IMG/VR virus record: IMGVR_UViG_3300044971_003252
Location: 1 to 29,773 of that record
Length of the DNA: 29,773 nt
Source: a virus
Direction: 5' to 3' (one strand)
Part shown: positions 20,290 through 25,886 of the stretch, one piece after another
How the letters are laid out: the number at the start of each line of letters is the position of its first letter
Position numbering within the stretch: the first letter of the stretch is position 1
Notes under the pieces: model-generated
Database searches by the model: none
Told to the model about the DNA's origin: nothing
The model's input: the letters and a program-made list of their open reading frames with translations, nothing else
Made by a program: the position numbers and the translations under genes

Positions 20290-20529
20290 TCAGAGCTTCG
20301 GGTTTTCGGCGGCGGGTTGCGAGGGGGCCAGGGGCGTGAGTGGACGGGTTGCAGAAGGGCGGGTGGACGCCTGGTAACGGGCGTGGGCAGAGAGGGCATT
20401 GTGCGCCTCCTCAATCATCTCAACGTCCAGGGCGAAGTTGGGAAGCAGGAGGTGGGCGTTGAGGAGACGCCGGACGGCGGATGCCAGAGCGTCGGCGACG
20501 TCGGCGGGGACGGGCGGGGGAGGGGTCAT
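20290..20529 (-). CDS. Hypothetical Ala/Pro-rich protein
   Basis: The 79-residue protein has a helical middle (VADALASAVRRLLNAHLLLPNFALDVEMIEEAHNALS) between Pro-rich ends. Its last residues (SQPAAENPKL) are encoded by bases that look like the shared junction module (CGCAACCCG...AAGCTCTGA), so the frame seems to run through a former leader. The ATG at 20529 follows GAAGCTCTGAACGACC. Confidence 0.55.
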   Translation of the reverse strand: MTPPPPVPADVADALASAVRRLLNAHLLLPNFALDVEMIEEAHNALSAHARYQASTRPSATRPLTPLAPSQPAAENPKL

Positions 20530-20594
20530 GGTCGTTCAGAGCTTCAGGTTAATGTTGGCGGGTTGCTTGTGCTGGGTGGAGATGGAAGGGCGGG
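20530..20594 (-). repeat. Junction module copy 1
   Basis: After the stop in CTGTAACCCG, the minus strand reads CCACCCAGCACAAGCAACCCG, a short variable part and GAAGCTCTGA, then the ATG. It is a clear copy of the intergenic module shared by five or more junctions. Confidence 0.6.
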
Positions 20595-20813
20595 TTACAG
20601 GGGAGGCGGAGGAGGCGGCAGGGTTTTAGCCCGTTCGCACTCGGCAAAGGCAATTAGAGAAAGTATGGTTCCTGCCCGTTGCCTGCCAGGTCCGAACGGG
20701 TCGAGATATGCCACGGCGTCAATCCTGCCTTCCTCGTCAAAGTAGAAGCTGGCAATCCTGCCGTTGTCACGGGCTTGCTTTTGGAGTTTGAGGAGTTCGT
20801 TTCGGTCGGTCAT
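20595..20813 (-). CDS. Hypothetical accessory protein with polyproline tail
   Basis: The 72-residue protein starts RNELLKLQKQARDNGRIASFYFDEEGRIDAVAYL, a compact helix-beta pattern, and ends in PPPPPPL. No family was recognised. The ATG at 20813 follows ACCGACAGCT, another AGCTATGA junction. The final Leu-stop (CTGTAA) is shared with several neighbours. Confidence 0.6.
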   Translation of the reverse strand: MTDRNELLKLQKQARDNGRIASFYFDEEGRIDAVAYLDPFGPGRQRAGTILSLIAFAECERAKTLPPPPPPL

Positions 20814-20830
20814 AGCTGTCGGTTTTCGTT

Positions 20831-21112
20831 TCAGGGTTTCTTGTGCTTGTTGTCGGTGATGGCGTTGACGGGCTGCGGATGAGTGTGCTCGATGTACCCG
20901 TCCTTTTCACTGTTGCGAAGGGCCAGGATGCAGCCAAGCATGGCATTCATGGCCCCATTGGTCATGGCGATGTCGGTGAAGGTCTTGCCGTTGTCCCTGC
21001 TTGTGGACAGAAGCCAGTTTCCTTTCTTGTCGCGGAACACTTCGATCCTTGCGCGGGATTTTTTCTTCACCAGAACGGCGCAGGTGACGGGTTTGACGAA
21101 TTTCTTGCTCAT
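20831..21112 (-). CDS. Hypothetical basic protein
   Basis: The 93-residue protein has MSKKFVKPVTCAVLVKKKSRARIEVF, a beta-rich NWLLSTSRDNGKTFTDI segment and AMNAMLGCILALRNSE. It is possibly a small beta-barrel; no family was recognised. The ATG at 21112 lies in CAAAGCTATGAGC. Its C-terminal HKKP-stop is encoded by CACAAGAAACCCTGA, resembling the ACAAGCAACCC core of the junction module. Confidence 0.65.
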   Translation of the reverse strand: MSKKFVKPVTCAVLVKKKSRARIEVFRDKKGNWLLSTSRDNGKTFTDIAMTNGAMNAMLGCILALRNSEKDGYIEHTHPQPVNAITDNKHKKP

Positions 21113-21167
21113 AGCTTTGGGATTTGTGGTGCGGGTTGCGTTGTCTGGGATCAATGGGTTGGACGGG
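21113..21167 (-). repeat. Junction module copy 2
   Basis: Minus strand: TAACCCGTCCAACCCATTGA, CAACGCAACCCG, then CCCAAAGCTATGA. It aligns with copies 1 and 3 at both ends, with variable middle bases. Confidence 0.6.
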
Positions 21168-21383
21168 TTATCGAAGGGCGTCAGGATCAGACACGGTTTT
21201 GCCCTCCAGGTAAAGGTTCAGCGTGTCAATCTGAGCCTGGAGCCTGTCGATTCGCCGTTGCAACTCCGCCTTGGTCTTGTCGATGCCTTCGAGAGGAAAC
21301 ATCAGGTTCCTTGCTGGCGTCTTGATGTGGAGGTATCCATTGCTGGAAAAATGCTTGTTCGGGTTTTCTTGTGCCGTGGTCAT
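21168..21383 (-). CDS. Small coiled-coil protein
   Basis: The 71-residue protein has a short polar N-terminus and a coiled-coil C-terminal half (KTKAELQRRIDRLQAQIDTLNLYLEG). It may form dimers or a tether; no family was recognised. The ATG at 21383 is in GTCAAAGCTATGACC, the best-preserved junction start. Confidence 0.65.
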   Translation of the reverse strand: MTTAQENPNKHFSSNGYLHIKTPARNLMFPLEGIDKTKAELQRRIDRLQAQIDTLNLYLEGKTVSDPDALR

Positions 21384-21438
21384 AGCTTTGACTTTCTGAT
21401 TTTGGGTTGCTTGTGCTGGGTTCAATGGGGTGGACGGG
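21384..21438 (-). repeat. Junction module copy 3 (type copy)
   Basis: Minus strand after CTGTAA: CCCGTCCACCCCATTGA, CCCAGCACAAGCAACCC, a short variable part, CAAAGCTATGA. Its parts can be matched in copies 1, 2, 4 and 5. Confidence 0.65.
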
Positions 21439-21666
21439 TTACAGGAGGGGGCGGAGGTAGCGCAGGCCGGACAGGGCGATGCTGCGGACGGGGAACCCAT
21501 GGCAGACCACGGGAGTGATGAACGCCCCCTGCGGCATGTCGGCCTGGGTGCAATGATCCGTCGAGCGGATCATCTCACCTTCAGGAAGGACTAGGAACCG
21601 GCGGCCGGTGCGGTTGCACGTCTCGAGCTGGGGAGGGGGAGGGGCGGGGAGGATGGACGGAGGCAT
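21439..21666 (-). CDS. Hypothetical accessory protein
   Basis: The 75-residue protein has a Pro-rich N-terminus (SILPAPPPPQLE), then CNRTGRRFLVLPEGEMIRS and GAFITPVVCHGFPVRSIALSGLRYL. No family was recognised. The start at 21666 is four codons after the CTG of AAAGCTCTGA, in frame with it, so an ancestral ATG there may have become CTG. It ends LL-stop in CTGTAACCC. Confidence 0.6.
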   Translation of the reverse strand: MPPSILPAPPPPQLETCNRTGRRFLVLPEGEMIRSTDHCTQADMPQGAFITPVVCHGFPVRSIALSGLRYLRPLL

Positions 21667-21733
21667 GGGGGCGCTCAGAGCTTTGGGGTATTGGTGTCGG
21701 GTTGCGTGGGAAGGGTGAATGTGGGGCGGCGGG
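21667..21733 (-). repeat. Junction module copy 4
   Basis: Minus strand: CTGTAACCCGCC, then CCCACGCAACCCG, then CCCCAAAGCTCTGA. The start-codon A of other copies is replaced by C here, and the next gene starts 12 bases further on. Confidence 0.55.
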
Positions 21734-21913
21734 TTACAGGATGGAAAGAACCTGACGAGCGGATAGGCCGCGCCAGAAAGTCGAGTGGTCGGCACTACCG
21801 GGGAAGCGCTCAATTTCTTGAGCCGCCTGCCGACGAAGGGCTGCCTTGCGGCTTTTACTCAGGGCGCGAAACTGCTTTTCAAGGGTGGCGATGTATTCTT
21901 GAACGGTGTTCAT
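21734..21913 (-). CDS. Short helical accessory protein (59 aa)
   Basis: This short gene reads MNTVQEYIATLEKQFRALS, KSRKAALRRQAAQEIERF and ends SARQVLSIL. It is basic and helical, of unknown family. The ATG at 21913 is in GAAGCTATGAACACC and the stop in CTGTAACCC, so both ends carry the junction module and support a real gene despite its length. A different short protein cannot be excluded. Confidence 0.65.
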   Translation of the reverse strand: MNTVQEYIATLEKQFRALSKSRKAALRRQAAQEIERFPGSADHSTFWRGLSARQVLSIL

Positions 21914-21971
21914 AGCTTCAGGATTTCGTTTCAGGGTTGCGTTGTCTGGTTATGGGTGGGATTGTCGGTTA
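21914..21971 (-). repeat. Junction module copy 5
   Basis: Minus strand: CTGTAACCGACAATCCCACCC, CAACGCAACCC, then CCTGAAGCTATGA. The CTGTAA is out of frame with the upstream gene, whose stop is 25 bases earlier, suggesting a frameshift shortened that gene. Confidence 0.55.
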
Positions 21972-21993
21972 CAGGATGGAGGTATGGACGGGA

Positions 21994-22230
21994 TCAATCG
22001 CGCATCCACCACGCGGGGCGCCGGCGCTGGATGGCGGCCAGCCTTTCGCGCTCGTATGCGGCGCGCTCGTCGGCGGCCTGGGCGCGTCTCCTCTCAAGGG
22101 TTGAGAAGAGACGAGCGAGAGGGGCGGCGGTCACGTCGTCGGCGGTGTCCTGGGGCGGCGGGTCCGGCGGACGCTTGAACGGGGGGCCGGAGTCGGGGCG
22201 GAGGGGGAGAGAAGGCGGAAGGGGTGGCAT
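21994..22230 (-). CDS. Pro-rich/basic helical protein
   Basis: The 78-residue protein has a proline-rich first third (LPPSLPLRPDSGPPFKRPPDPPPQ) and a strongly basic helix (RLFSTLERRRAQAADERAAYERERLAAIQRRR). No family was recognised. It starts at ATG 22230 without a ribosome site. The junction module follows 25 bases after its stop. Confidence 0.55.
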   Translation of the reverse strand: MPPLPPSLPLRPDSGPPFKRPPDPPPQDTADDVTAAPLARLFSTLERRRAQAADERAAYERERLAAIQRRRPAWWMRD

Positions 22231-22243
22231 GGGGTGGCGTGGG

Positions 22244-22816
22244 TTAGGCGTTGCAAAACAGGGTGGATTCCATCTCTTCAGCCTCGGCGTGTTCTTCGGC
22301 TTCACGTTGTGCTTGCTCCTCTTTCTCGCGTGCCTCGCGTGCCTCGCGTTCATCGTCGGCGGCATCCTCGGCGAGCGAATCGGCGGCATGGGCGGCCTCG
22401 TCGGCGGTCTCATAAATGTCACACTCAACAAAAGATGCCATCCCCTCTCCCATCGTCCAGCCCGCCAGGAATCCGCGCCCCTTGGGGAGGGTGAACACGA
22501 GACCCCTGATTTTCTCATCGCGGTAGTCGTCCGTGAACCATCCCGTGTGACGGATGCGGACACCTTCCACCTCATCACAAAACTGCCAGCGGAGGCGGAA
22601 AGGCGCGGAGGAATCGTCCAGATAGAATCCCGTTCCTTTCCCGGCGTGTTCGGGGCGGGGGGCGTGATAGCAAGGTCCGCAGACGGGTTGCTTGTGCTGT
22701 CGGACACGACGCGCCTTGTCTCCACGGGGGAGGGTGGCAACCCAACGCGGCCAGGAGAAGCCAGCGAACGAGAAAGATGGGGCAGGAAGGGAGAAATGCG
22801 AGGTCAAAGGTTTCAT
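22244..22816 (-). CDS. Hypothetical accessory protein with acidic coiled-coil tail
   Basis: The 190-residue protein has an N-terminal cysteine-containing region (VCGPCYHAP), a beta-rich centre (GTGFYLDDSSAPFRLRW, GLVFTLPKGRGFLAGWTMGEGMASFVE) and a long acidic helix (AADDEREAREAREKEEQAQREAEE) near the end. The central part looks like a real globular domain, so the gene is convincing, but no family was recognised. The ATG at 22816 follows AACCTATGAAAC. Confidence 0.7.
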   Translation of the reverse strand: MKPLTSHFSLPAPSFSFAGFSWPRWVATLPRGDKARRVRQHKQPVCGPCYHAPRPEHAGKGTGFYLDDSSAPFRLRWQFCDEVEGVRIRHTGWFTDDYRDEKIRGLVFTLPKGRGFLAGWTMGEGMASFVECDIYETADEAAHAADSLAEDAADDEREAREAREKEEQAQREAEEHAEAEEMESTLFCNA

Positions 22817-22840
22817 AGGTTTAAGGGGTGGCGGGGTGAA

Positions 22841-23011
22841 TCAATGCGTGATGATGAACCAAACGAGACCGGCAACGGCCCCCCAGATGATCACGACTTC
22901 AAGCGCCTTACGGCGTCGGTAGTCGGCACGGCGGAGGTTAGGGAGGGGGCGAGGGCTGAGGTTGAGCATCTGGACGCGGGATTGGCGGAGGGTATCGGAG
23001 TGGCGTTTCAT
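22841..23011 (-). CDS. Short membrane protein (56 aa)
   Basis: The short protein has a basic N-terminal half (KRHSDTLRQSRVQMLNL...NLRRADYRRRKA) and one C-terminal transmembrane helix (LEVVIIWGAVAGLVWFIIT). Positive-inside orientation would leave the basic half in the cytoplasm. The ATG at 23011 follows CCGCAACCCGCCCACCC, a reduced copy of the junction leader, which supports the call. Confidence 0.65.
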   Translation of the reverse strand: MKRHSDTLRQSRVQMLNLSPRPLPNLRRADYRRRKALEVVIIWGAVAGLVWFIITH

Positions 23012-23037
23012 GGGTGGGCGGGTTGCGGGGTGGGGGT

Positions 23038-23403
23038 TTAGGCGTGCGCTTTAGCGAGTATCGCGTTTATTGGGTGTTCGATGTTCAAACCGTACGGGGG
23101 TGTGGTAGGCCAAGCGGGCAACTTGTCTGCATGGCGGTCGTGGTGCCTGAAAACATAGGTTGCCAGGGTGGTTTCGGTCTCCATGCCATCTTTCGCCGCC
23201 ACAGTCATGTAGCCAGACACCCTCCGCCCGTTAACCCTGACGGAAGCAGGGACGGAAAACCACGTGTCTGCCGTTTCAGCCAGTTCGGCGGCGCGAATGA
23301 CGCCATCCGAACAAAGCAGACGATGCCCGTTGCGAGGGTGAAGCCCCCAGGGCTGCGAGCGGGTGATGTGCGTTTTTCCAAGTGTGCGCTTTTGCGTGTT
23401 CAT
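23038..23403 (-). CDS. Hypothetical accessory protein
   Basis: The 121-residue protein has a short GHRLLCSDGVIRAAELAETADTWFSVPASVRVNGRRVSGYMTVAA core that looks beta-rich, followed by ATYVFRHHDRHADKLPAW. No family was recognised. The ATG at 23403 follows five tandem 9-bp repeats ending CGCAACCC. Confidence 0.65.
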   Translation of the reverse strand: MNTQKRTLGKTHITRSQPWGLHPRNGHRLLCSDGVIRAAELAETADTWFSVPASVRVNGRRVSGYMTVAAKDGMETETTLATYVFRHHDRHADKLPAWPTTPPYGLNIEHPINAILAKAHA

Positions 23404-23448
23404 GGGTTGCGAGGGTTGCGAGGGTTGCGAGGGTTGCGAGGGTTGCGG
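23404..23448 (-). repeat. Tandem 9-bp repeat in a leader (5 copies)
   Basis: On the plus strand GGGTTGCGA is repeated, on the minus strand CGCAACCCT, filling the whole gap between two genes. It is an expansion of the CGCAACCC core found once in neighbouring leaders, most likely by polymerase slippage. Confidence 0.8.
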
Positions 23449-23451
23449 GGG

Positions 23452-23688
23452 TTACAGGTTAGGACGAATCAGGCGCATGTACTCGACGTCCAAGGTGGAC
23501 ATGAGGCGGCGGTACCTTTCCGCGTCCTGGGGAGTACATCCGCGCTTTTTAGACCGCGCGTTGAAATCTTTGAAGGCGGCGCGGTTTTGGCGCGCCCAAT
23601 CTTTGAAGCTGGAAAAACCACGGGCGGCGCGGGAGCGGGAGGCAAATTCCTTGTCGTCGGCAAAGGGGATTTCATTCAGGTTGCTCAT
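23452..23688 (-). CDS. Small basic protein
   Basis: The 78-residue protein is basic (SRSRAARGFSSFKDWARQNRAAFKDFNARSKKRG) with a helical C-terminus (DAERYRRLMSTLDVEYMRLI). No family was recognised. The ATG at 23688 follows CTAAAACACT. It ends NL-stop in CTGTAACCC, as other module-bounded genes do. Confidence 0.65.
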   Translation of the reverse strand: MSNLNEIPFADDKEFASRSRAARGFSSFKDWARQNRAAFKDFNARSKKRGCTPQDAERYRRLMSTLDVEYMRLIRPNL

Positions 23689-23708
23689 AGTGTTTTAGGG
23701 ATGGATGA

Positions 23709-24149
23709 TTACGCGTGCGCAATGTGAAGCAAGGCTTCCGGGTGGCCCAACTCCGCCGCAATGGCGTGCATGGCCTCGCAAACGGCGGACTCTCCCACGC
23801 CGTTGATCGAGCGGGACAACGTGAAGCCAGCGTTGCGGATGGCCTCCCCGGCGGCGGCGGACATTTTGCAATAGCCGTAGCCCCCGGCGGATCCGCTGCC
23901 GGAAGTGTGGACTCCTTCCTGGATTTGAGGGGTATCAAACGGGTGGCGCGTGCCCGGGACGTGGACCCAAAGACAGGCATAACAAACCGTGCCGGGCCAA
24001 TAGAGGCGCAGGGTGGCGACGGCGTGAGTCTCGTTCGGACGGTACTCGGACGGGATGACAAGGGCAAACTCCTTATAGAATCCTCCCTTTTCCTTGCGGT
24101 GGCTGGAGTTGAACTTGGTTTTTGCGGCGGGGTTGTAGGTGGCTTTCAT
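23709..24149 (-). CDS. Hypothetical accessory protein
   Basis: The 146-residue protein has KGGFYKEFALVIPSEYRPNETHAVATLRLYWPGTVCYACLWVHVPG, a beta-rich domain, then a glycine-rich SGSGSAGGYGYCKMSAAAGEAIRNAGFTLSRSINGVGE and a helical end. The whole is well-formed and resembles phage proteins of about this size, but no role is known to me. The ATG at 24149 follows AAGCAACCCGCCCCACCC. Confidence 0.7.
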   Translation of the reverse strand: MKATYNPAAKTKFNSSHRKEKGGFYKEFALVIPSEYRPNETHAVATLRLYWPGTVCYACLWVHVPGTRHPFDTPQIQEGVHTSGSGSAGGYGYCKMSAAAGEAIRNAGFTLSRSINGVGESAVCEAMHAIAAELGHPEALLHIAHA

Positions 24150-24184
24150 GGGTGGGGCGGGTTGCTTGTGGGATGTGGATGGAA

Positions 24185-24388
24185 TCAACGGGTGGAGACG
24201 GTGCGGACGGAATCGGCGAGCATGGAGAGGGACAGGCTCAAAAGCTGGCCGTGTGTTTGGCGGACGAACGCGGGGGACTCGGGGTCATGGGCGACCCGGG
24301 CAAACATGCCGATGGCCGAGGGGGAGGCGAGGCGTGACCAATGGCCAGCCGGGGCGGCTGGGGCGGGGAGACGGGAGGCGGAGTACAT
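24185..24388 (-). CDS. First gene of the leftward operon, hypothetical
   Basis: The 67-residue protein (SASRLPAPAAPAGHWSRL...SLSLSMLADSVRTVSTR) is of low complexity at its start. It is the first open frame after the divergent hub, behind 7-bp leader repeats and a candidate promoter. Its ATG at 24388 has no ribosome site. Moderate confidence only. Confidence 0.5.
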   Translation of the reverse strand: MYSASRLPAPAAPAGHWSRLASPSAIGMFARVAHDPESPAFVRQTHGQLLSLSLSMLADSVRTVSTR

Positions 24389-24392
24389 ATAT

Positions 24393-24439
24393 GGTGGAGG
24401 GTGGAGGGTGGAGGGTGTGGGGTGTGGGGTGTGGGGTGG
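24393..24439 (-). repeat. 7-bp leader repeats
   Basis: Three GGTGGAG-type and three GGTGTGG-type heptamers occur in tandem between promoter and first gene. The RNA would be C-rich (CCTCCAC, CCACACC) and unstructured. Confidence 0.7.
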
Positions 24440-24472
24440 TTAGTGCTGTGACCGTTTTGCGGTCATGTGGCA

Positions 24473-24501
24473 AGATTAAAGCATATCGTGGAATAAATCA
24501 A
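24473..24501 (-). promoter_or_regulatory. Candidate promoter of the leftward operon
   Basis: Minus strand: TTGATT (24501-24496), 17-base spacer and TAATCT (24478-24473); TTTAAT shifted by two bases is an alternative -10. The GACCG/CGGTC dyad (24446-24463) lies just downstream near the expected start point and could be an operator. Confidence 0.5.
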
Positions 24502-24583
24502 CAACACATTTTACTTTTTTATTTTGAGCCGGGCTTTTCGCACATCTCACAATATGCCTGCGGGGGACGGCGGTAGGATCAAT

Positions 24584-24690
24584 GGACAAAATCGAGCGGT
24601 TTTTGGCAGCTCAATCAACCTTGCGGACAAAAACGAGCGGTTTTTGGCAGATCAATCAACCTTGCGGACAAAAACGATCGGTTTTTGTCC
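24584..24690. repeat. Iteron-like dyads with 41-bp period
   Basis: Copies start at 24584, 24625 and 24666. Each has CAAAAAC/GTTTTTG-type arms around GAKCG (first copy with one change), followed in copies 1 and 2 by GGCAG-CTCAATCAACCTTGC. Copy 3 has extended perfect 10-bp arms GGACAAAAAC/GTTTTTGTCC. Four turns of DNA separate the dyads, so bound dimers would sit on one face. Confidence 0.75.
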
Positions 24691-24836
24691 GTGACTCGGT
24701 TTCATGGCCTGATTTCAATCTGCTGCCATTTGAGCAAAGACTTTAGTTTTCTTTTGGCATTGATCCTGCTTTACCTGTTCAAATGATCAATTTTAACCCT
24801 TAAAACCGGGGTTTTATGCTGAAGGGTGACAAAAAG

Positions 24837-25024
24837 GGTGACAAAATCAGGTTTTAGAGGGAGGAAGTGACGCGCAGAAAAAATTGTTATACAGTATAAC
24901 GTGATACGGATGTGATACAGTGTAACGGATGGGTATTATTGTATCACGTTATACTGTATAACAAATATTTGTGAGGCTAGGACAGGATATGGAAAACGGG
25001 TTTTAACCGTGATTTTTGTCACCT
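24837..25024. repeat. Nested inverted repeat with 24-bp perfect inner arms
   Basis: Inner arms 24884-24907 and 24941-24964 are perfect 24-bp complements; each contains the 15-bp palindrome GTTATAC-A/T-GTATAAC (24886-24900, 24948-24962). The 33-base loop holds GTGATACAGTGTAACGGAT, a degenerate third copy. Outer arms GGTGACAAAA-TCA (24837 on) and its complement ending TTTTTGTCACC (25024) are partly matched. GTTATAC recurs at the start of the next gene (25426-25432). Confidence 0.85.
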
Positions 25025-25054
25025 TGGCAGAATTGACGGTTGAGAGAGCGCTTT

Positions 25055-25082
25055 GTGATACGGATTACGGATTACGGATTAC
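25055..25082 (+). repeat. GTGATACGGAT copy and GGATTAC heptamers
   Basis: GTGATACGGAT (25055-25065) repeats the sequence at 24901-24911 in the inverted repeat. It runs into three head-to-tail GGATTAC units (25062-25082). Confidence 0.7.
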
Positions 25083-25100
25083 AGGGTTGACGTGATGCTA

Positions 25101-25388
25101 CATTGAAGTGGAGCAGCATTGAAGTGGAGCAGCATTGAAGTGGAGCAGCGTTGAGGTAGAGCAGCGTTGAGGTAGAGCAGCGTTGAGGTAGAGCAGCGTT
25201 GAGGTAGAGCAGCATTGAAGTGGAGCAGCGTTGAGGTAGAGCAGCGTTGAGGTAGAGCAGCGTTGAGGTAGAGCAGCGTTGAGGTGGAGCAGCGTTGAGG
25301 TAGAGCAGCGTTGAGGTAGAGCAGCGTTGAGGTGGAGCAGCGTTGAGGTAGAGCAGCGTTGAGGTAGAGCAGCGTTGAGGTAGAGCAG
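25101..25388 (+). repeat. 18 tandem copies of a 16-bp repeat
   Basis: Two main unit types occur: CATTGAAGTGGAGCAG (copies 1-3 and 8) and CGTTGAGGTAGAGCAG (most others; copies 12 and 15 have GGTGGAG). The two types differ at three positions. No spacers, so it is not a CRISPR. The array ends 54 bases before the ribbon-helix-helix gene, the place expected for a site bound by its product. Confidence 0.95.
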
Positions 25389-25442
25389 ACATCCCCTGCT
25401 AGACGCTGTTGACGAGGTGCGTTTTTGTTATACGCTCAAAGC

Positions 25443-25886
25443 ATGGCTAGAACCAAATCCATATTGACGAAAGTGCCCATGAATCCCTGGCGGGCTGATC
25501 CTGCGATGGCTGAAGCCGTTGACGCGTTGCAAGCTAAGACGGGCCGCACGTATACATCCTTGATGGAGCAGGCTGTGACTTTGCTGCTGTCTCAACGGGG
25601 GGTTGAGTTGAGCGGAGGCACTCTTGCTGGTGATGATCCTGCGGCGATTGAGGAAGCACGGGCTAAAGCGGCGGAGGAGAAGCGATTGAGAGAGGAAGCC
25701 GCGAAAGCTGAAGCAGCCAGGAAAGCGAAAGAGGATATTTTCCGAATCCGTAAAGCCTGGAATGACAACTTCAGGGCAAGGGGCGAGGTTCCCAAGAATG
25801 GTTTTGCGGCTGAGAACGAGGAAGAAGAGGAAGCGGAGCGGCGGGCGATTGAGGCTGAGAAAGCAGCACGGGAGGCTTTTGTATGA
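25443..25886 (+). CDS. Ribbon-helix-helix/coiled-coil protein
   Basis: The 147-residue protein begins MARTKSILTKVPMNPWRAD, compatible with a ribbon strand, followed by two helices (AMAEAVDALQAKTG, TYTSLMEQAVTLLLSQRG) as in Arc/CopG/ParR proteins. The rest is a highly charged coiled coil (EEARAKAAEEKRLREEAAK...). It probably binds DNA as a dimer; the adjacent 16-bp repeats and GTTATAC sequences are candidate sites. It could be an autoregulator, a partition adaptor or a terminase accessory. The ATG at 25443 was preferred over a TTG at 25425. It overlaps the next gene by ATGA behind GGAGG. Confidence 0.7.
   Translation: MARTKSILTKVPMNPWRADPAMAEAVDALQAKTGRTYTSLMEQAVTLLLSQRGVELSGGTLAGDDPAAIEEARAKAAEEKRLREEAAKAEAARKAKEDIFRIRKAWNDNFRARGEVPKNGFAAENEEEEEAERRAIEAEKAAREAFV

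Larger units (their letters stand above)
24389..25442. other. 1-kb non-coding divergent hub
   Basis: No protein gene was found between the leftward and rightward operons. From left to right it holds: 7-bp leader repeats (24393-24439), a GACCG/CGGTC hairpin (24446-24463), a leftward promoter (24473-24501), a 41-bp-period dyad array (24584-24690), AAAACC-GG-GGTTTT (24801-24816), a nested inverted repeat (24837-25024), GGATTAC heptamers (25062-25082) and 18 tandem 16-bp repeats (25101-25388). The left half is distinctly AT-rich. Such a combination is usual for origins, partition sites or phage switches. Confidence 0.8.

Noticed and set aside
21785-23041. 418-codon plus-strand frame
   Set aside because: It runs antisense across several small genes with better starts and leaders; its composition is Gly/Arg-rich and motif-free.
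24666-24690. Rho-independent terminator at the last 41-bp dyad
   Set aside because: The stem is AT-rich, the same dyad occurs in three phased copies, and no operon ends there.
25101-25388. CRISPR-like look of the direct repeats
   Set aside because: The 16-bp units are contiguous with no spacers and no cas genes are nearby.
25072-25392. 106-codon minus-strand frame with a repeating Cys-Ser-Thr/Leu-Asn-Ala-Ala protein
   Set aside because: It is only the translation of the 16-bp tandem array; three units give a 16-residue period. There is no ribosome site and the protein is pure repeat.
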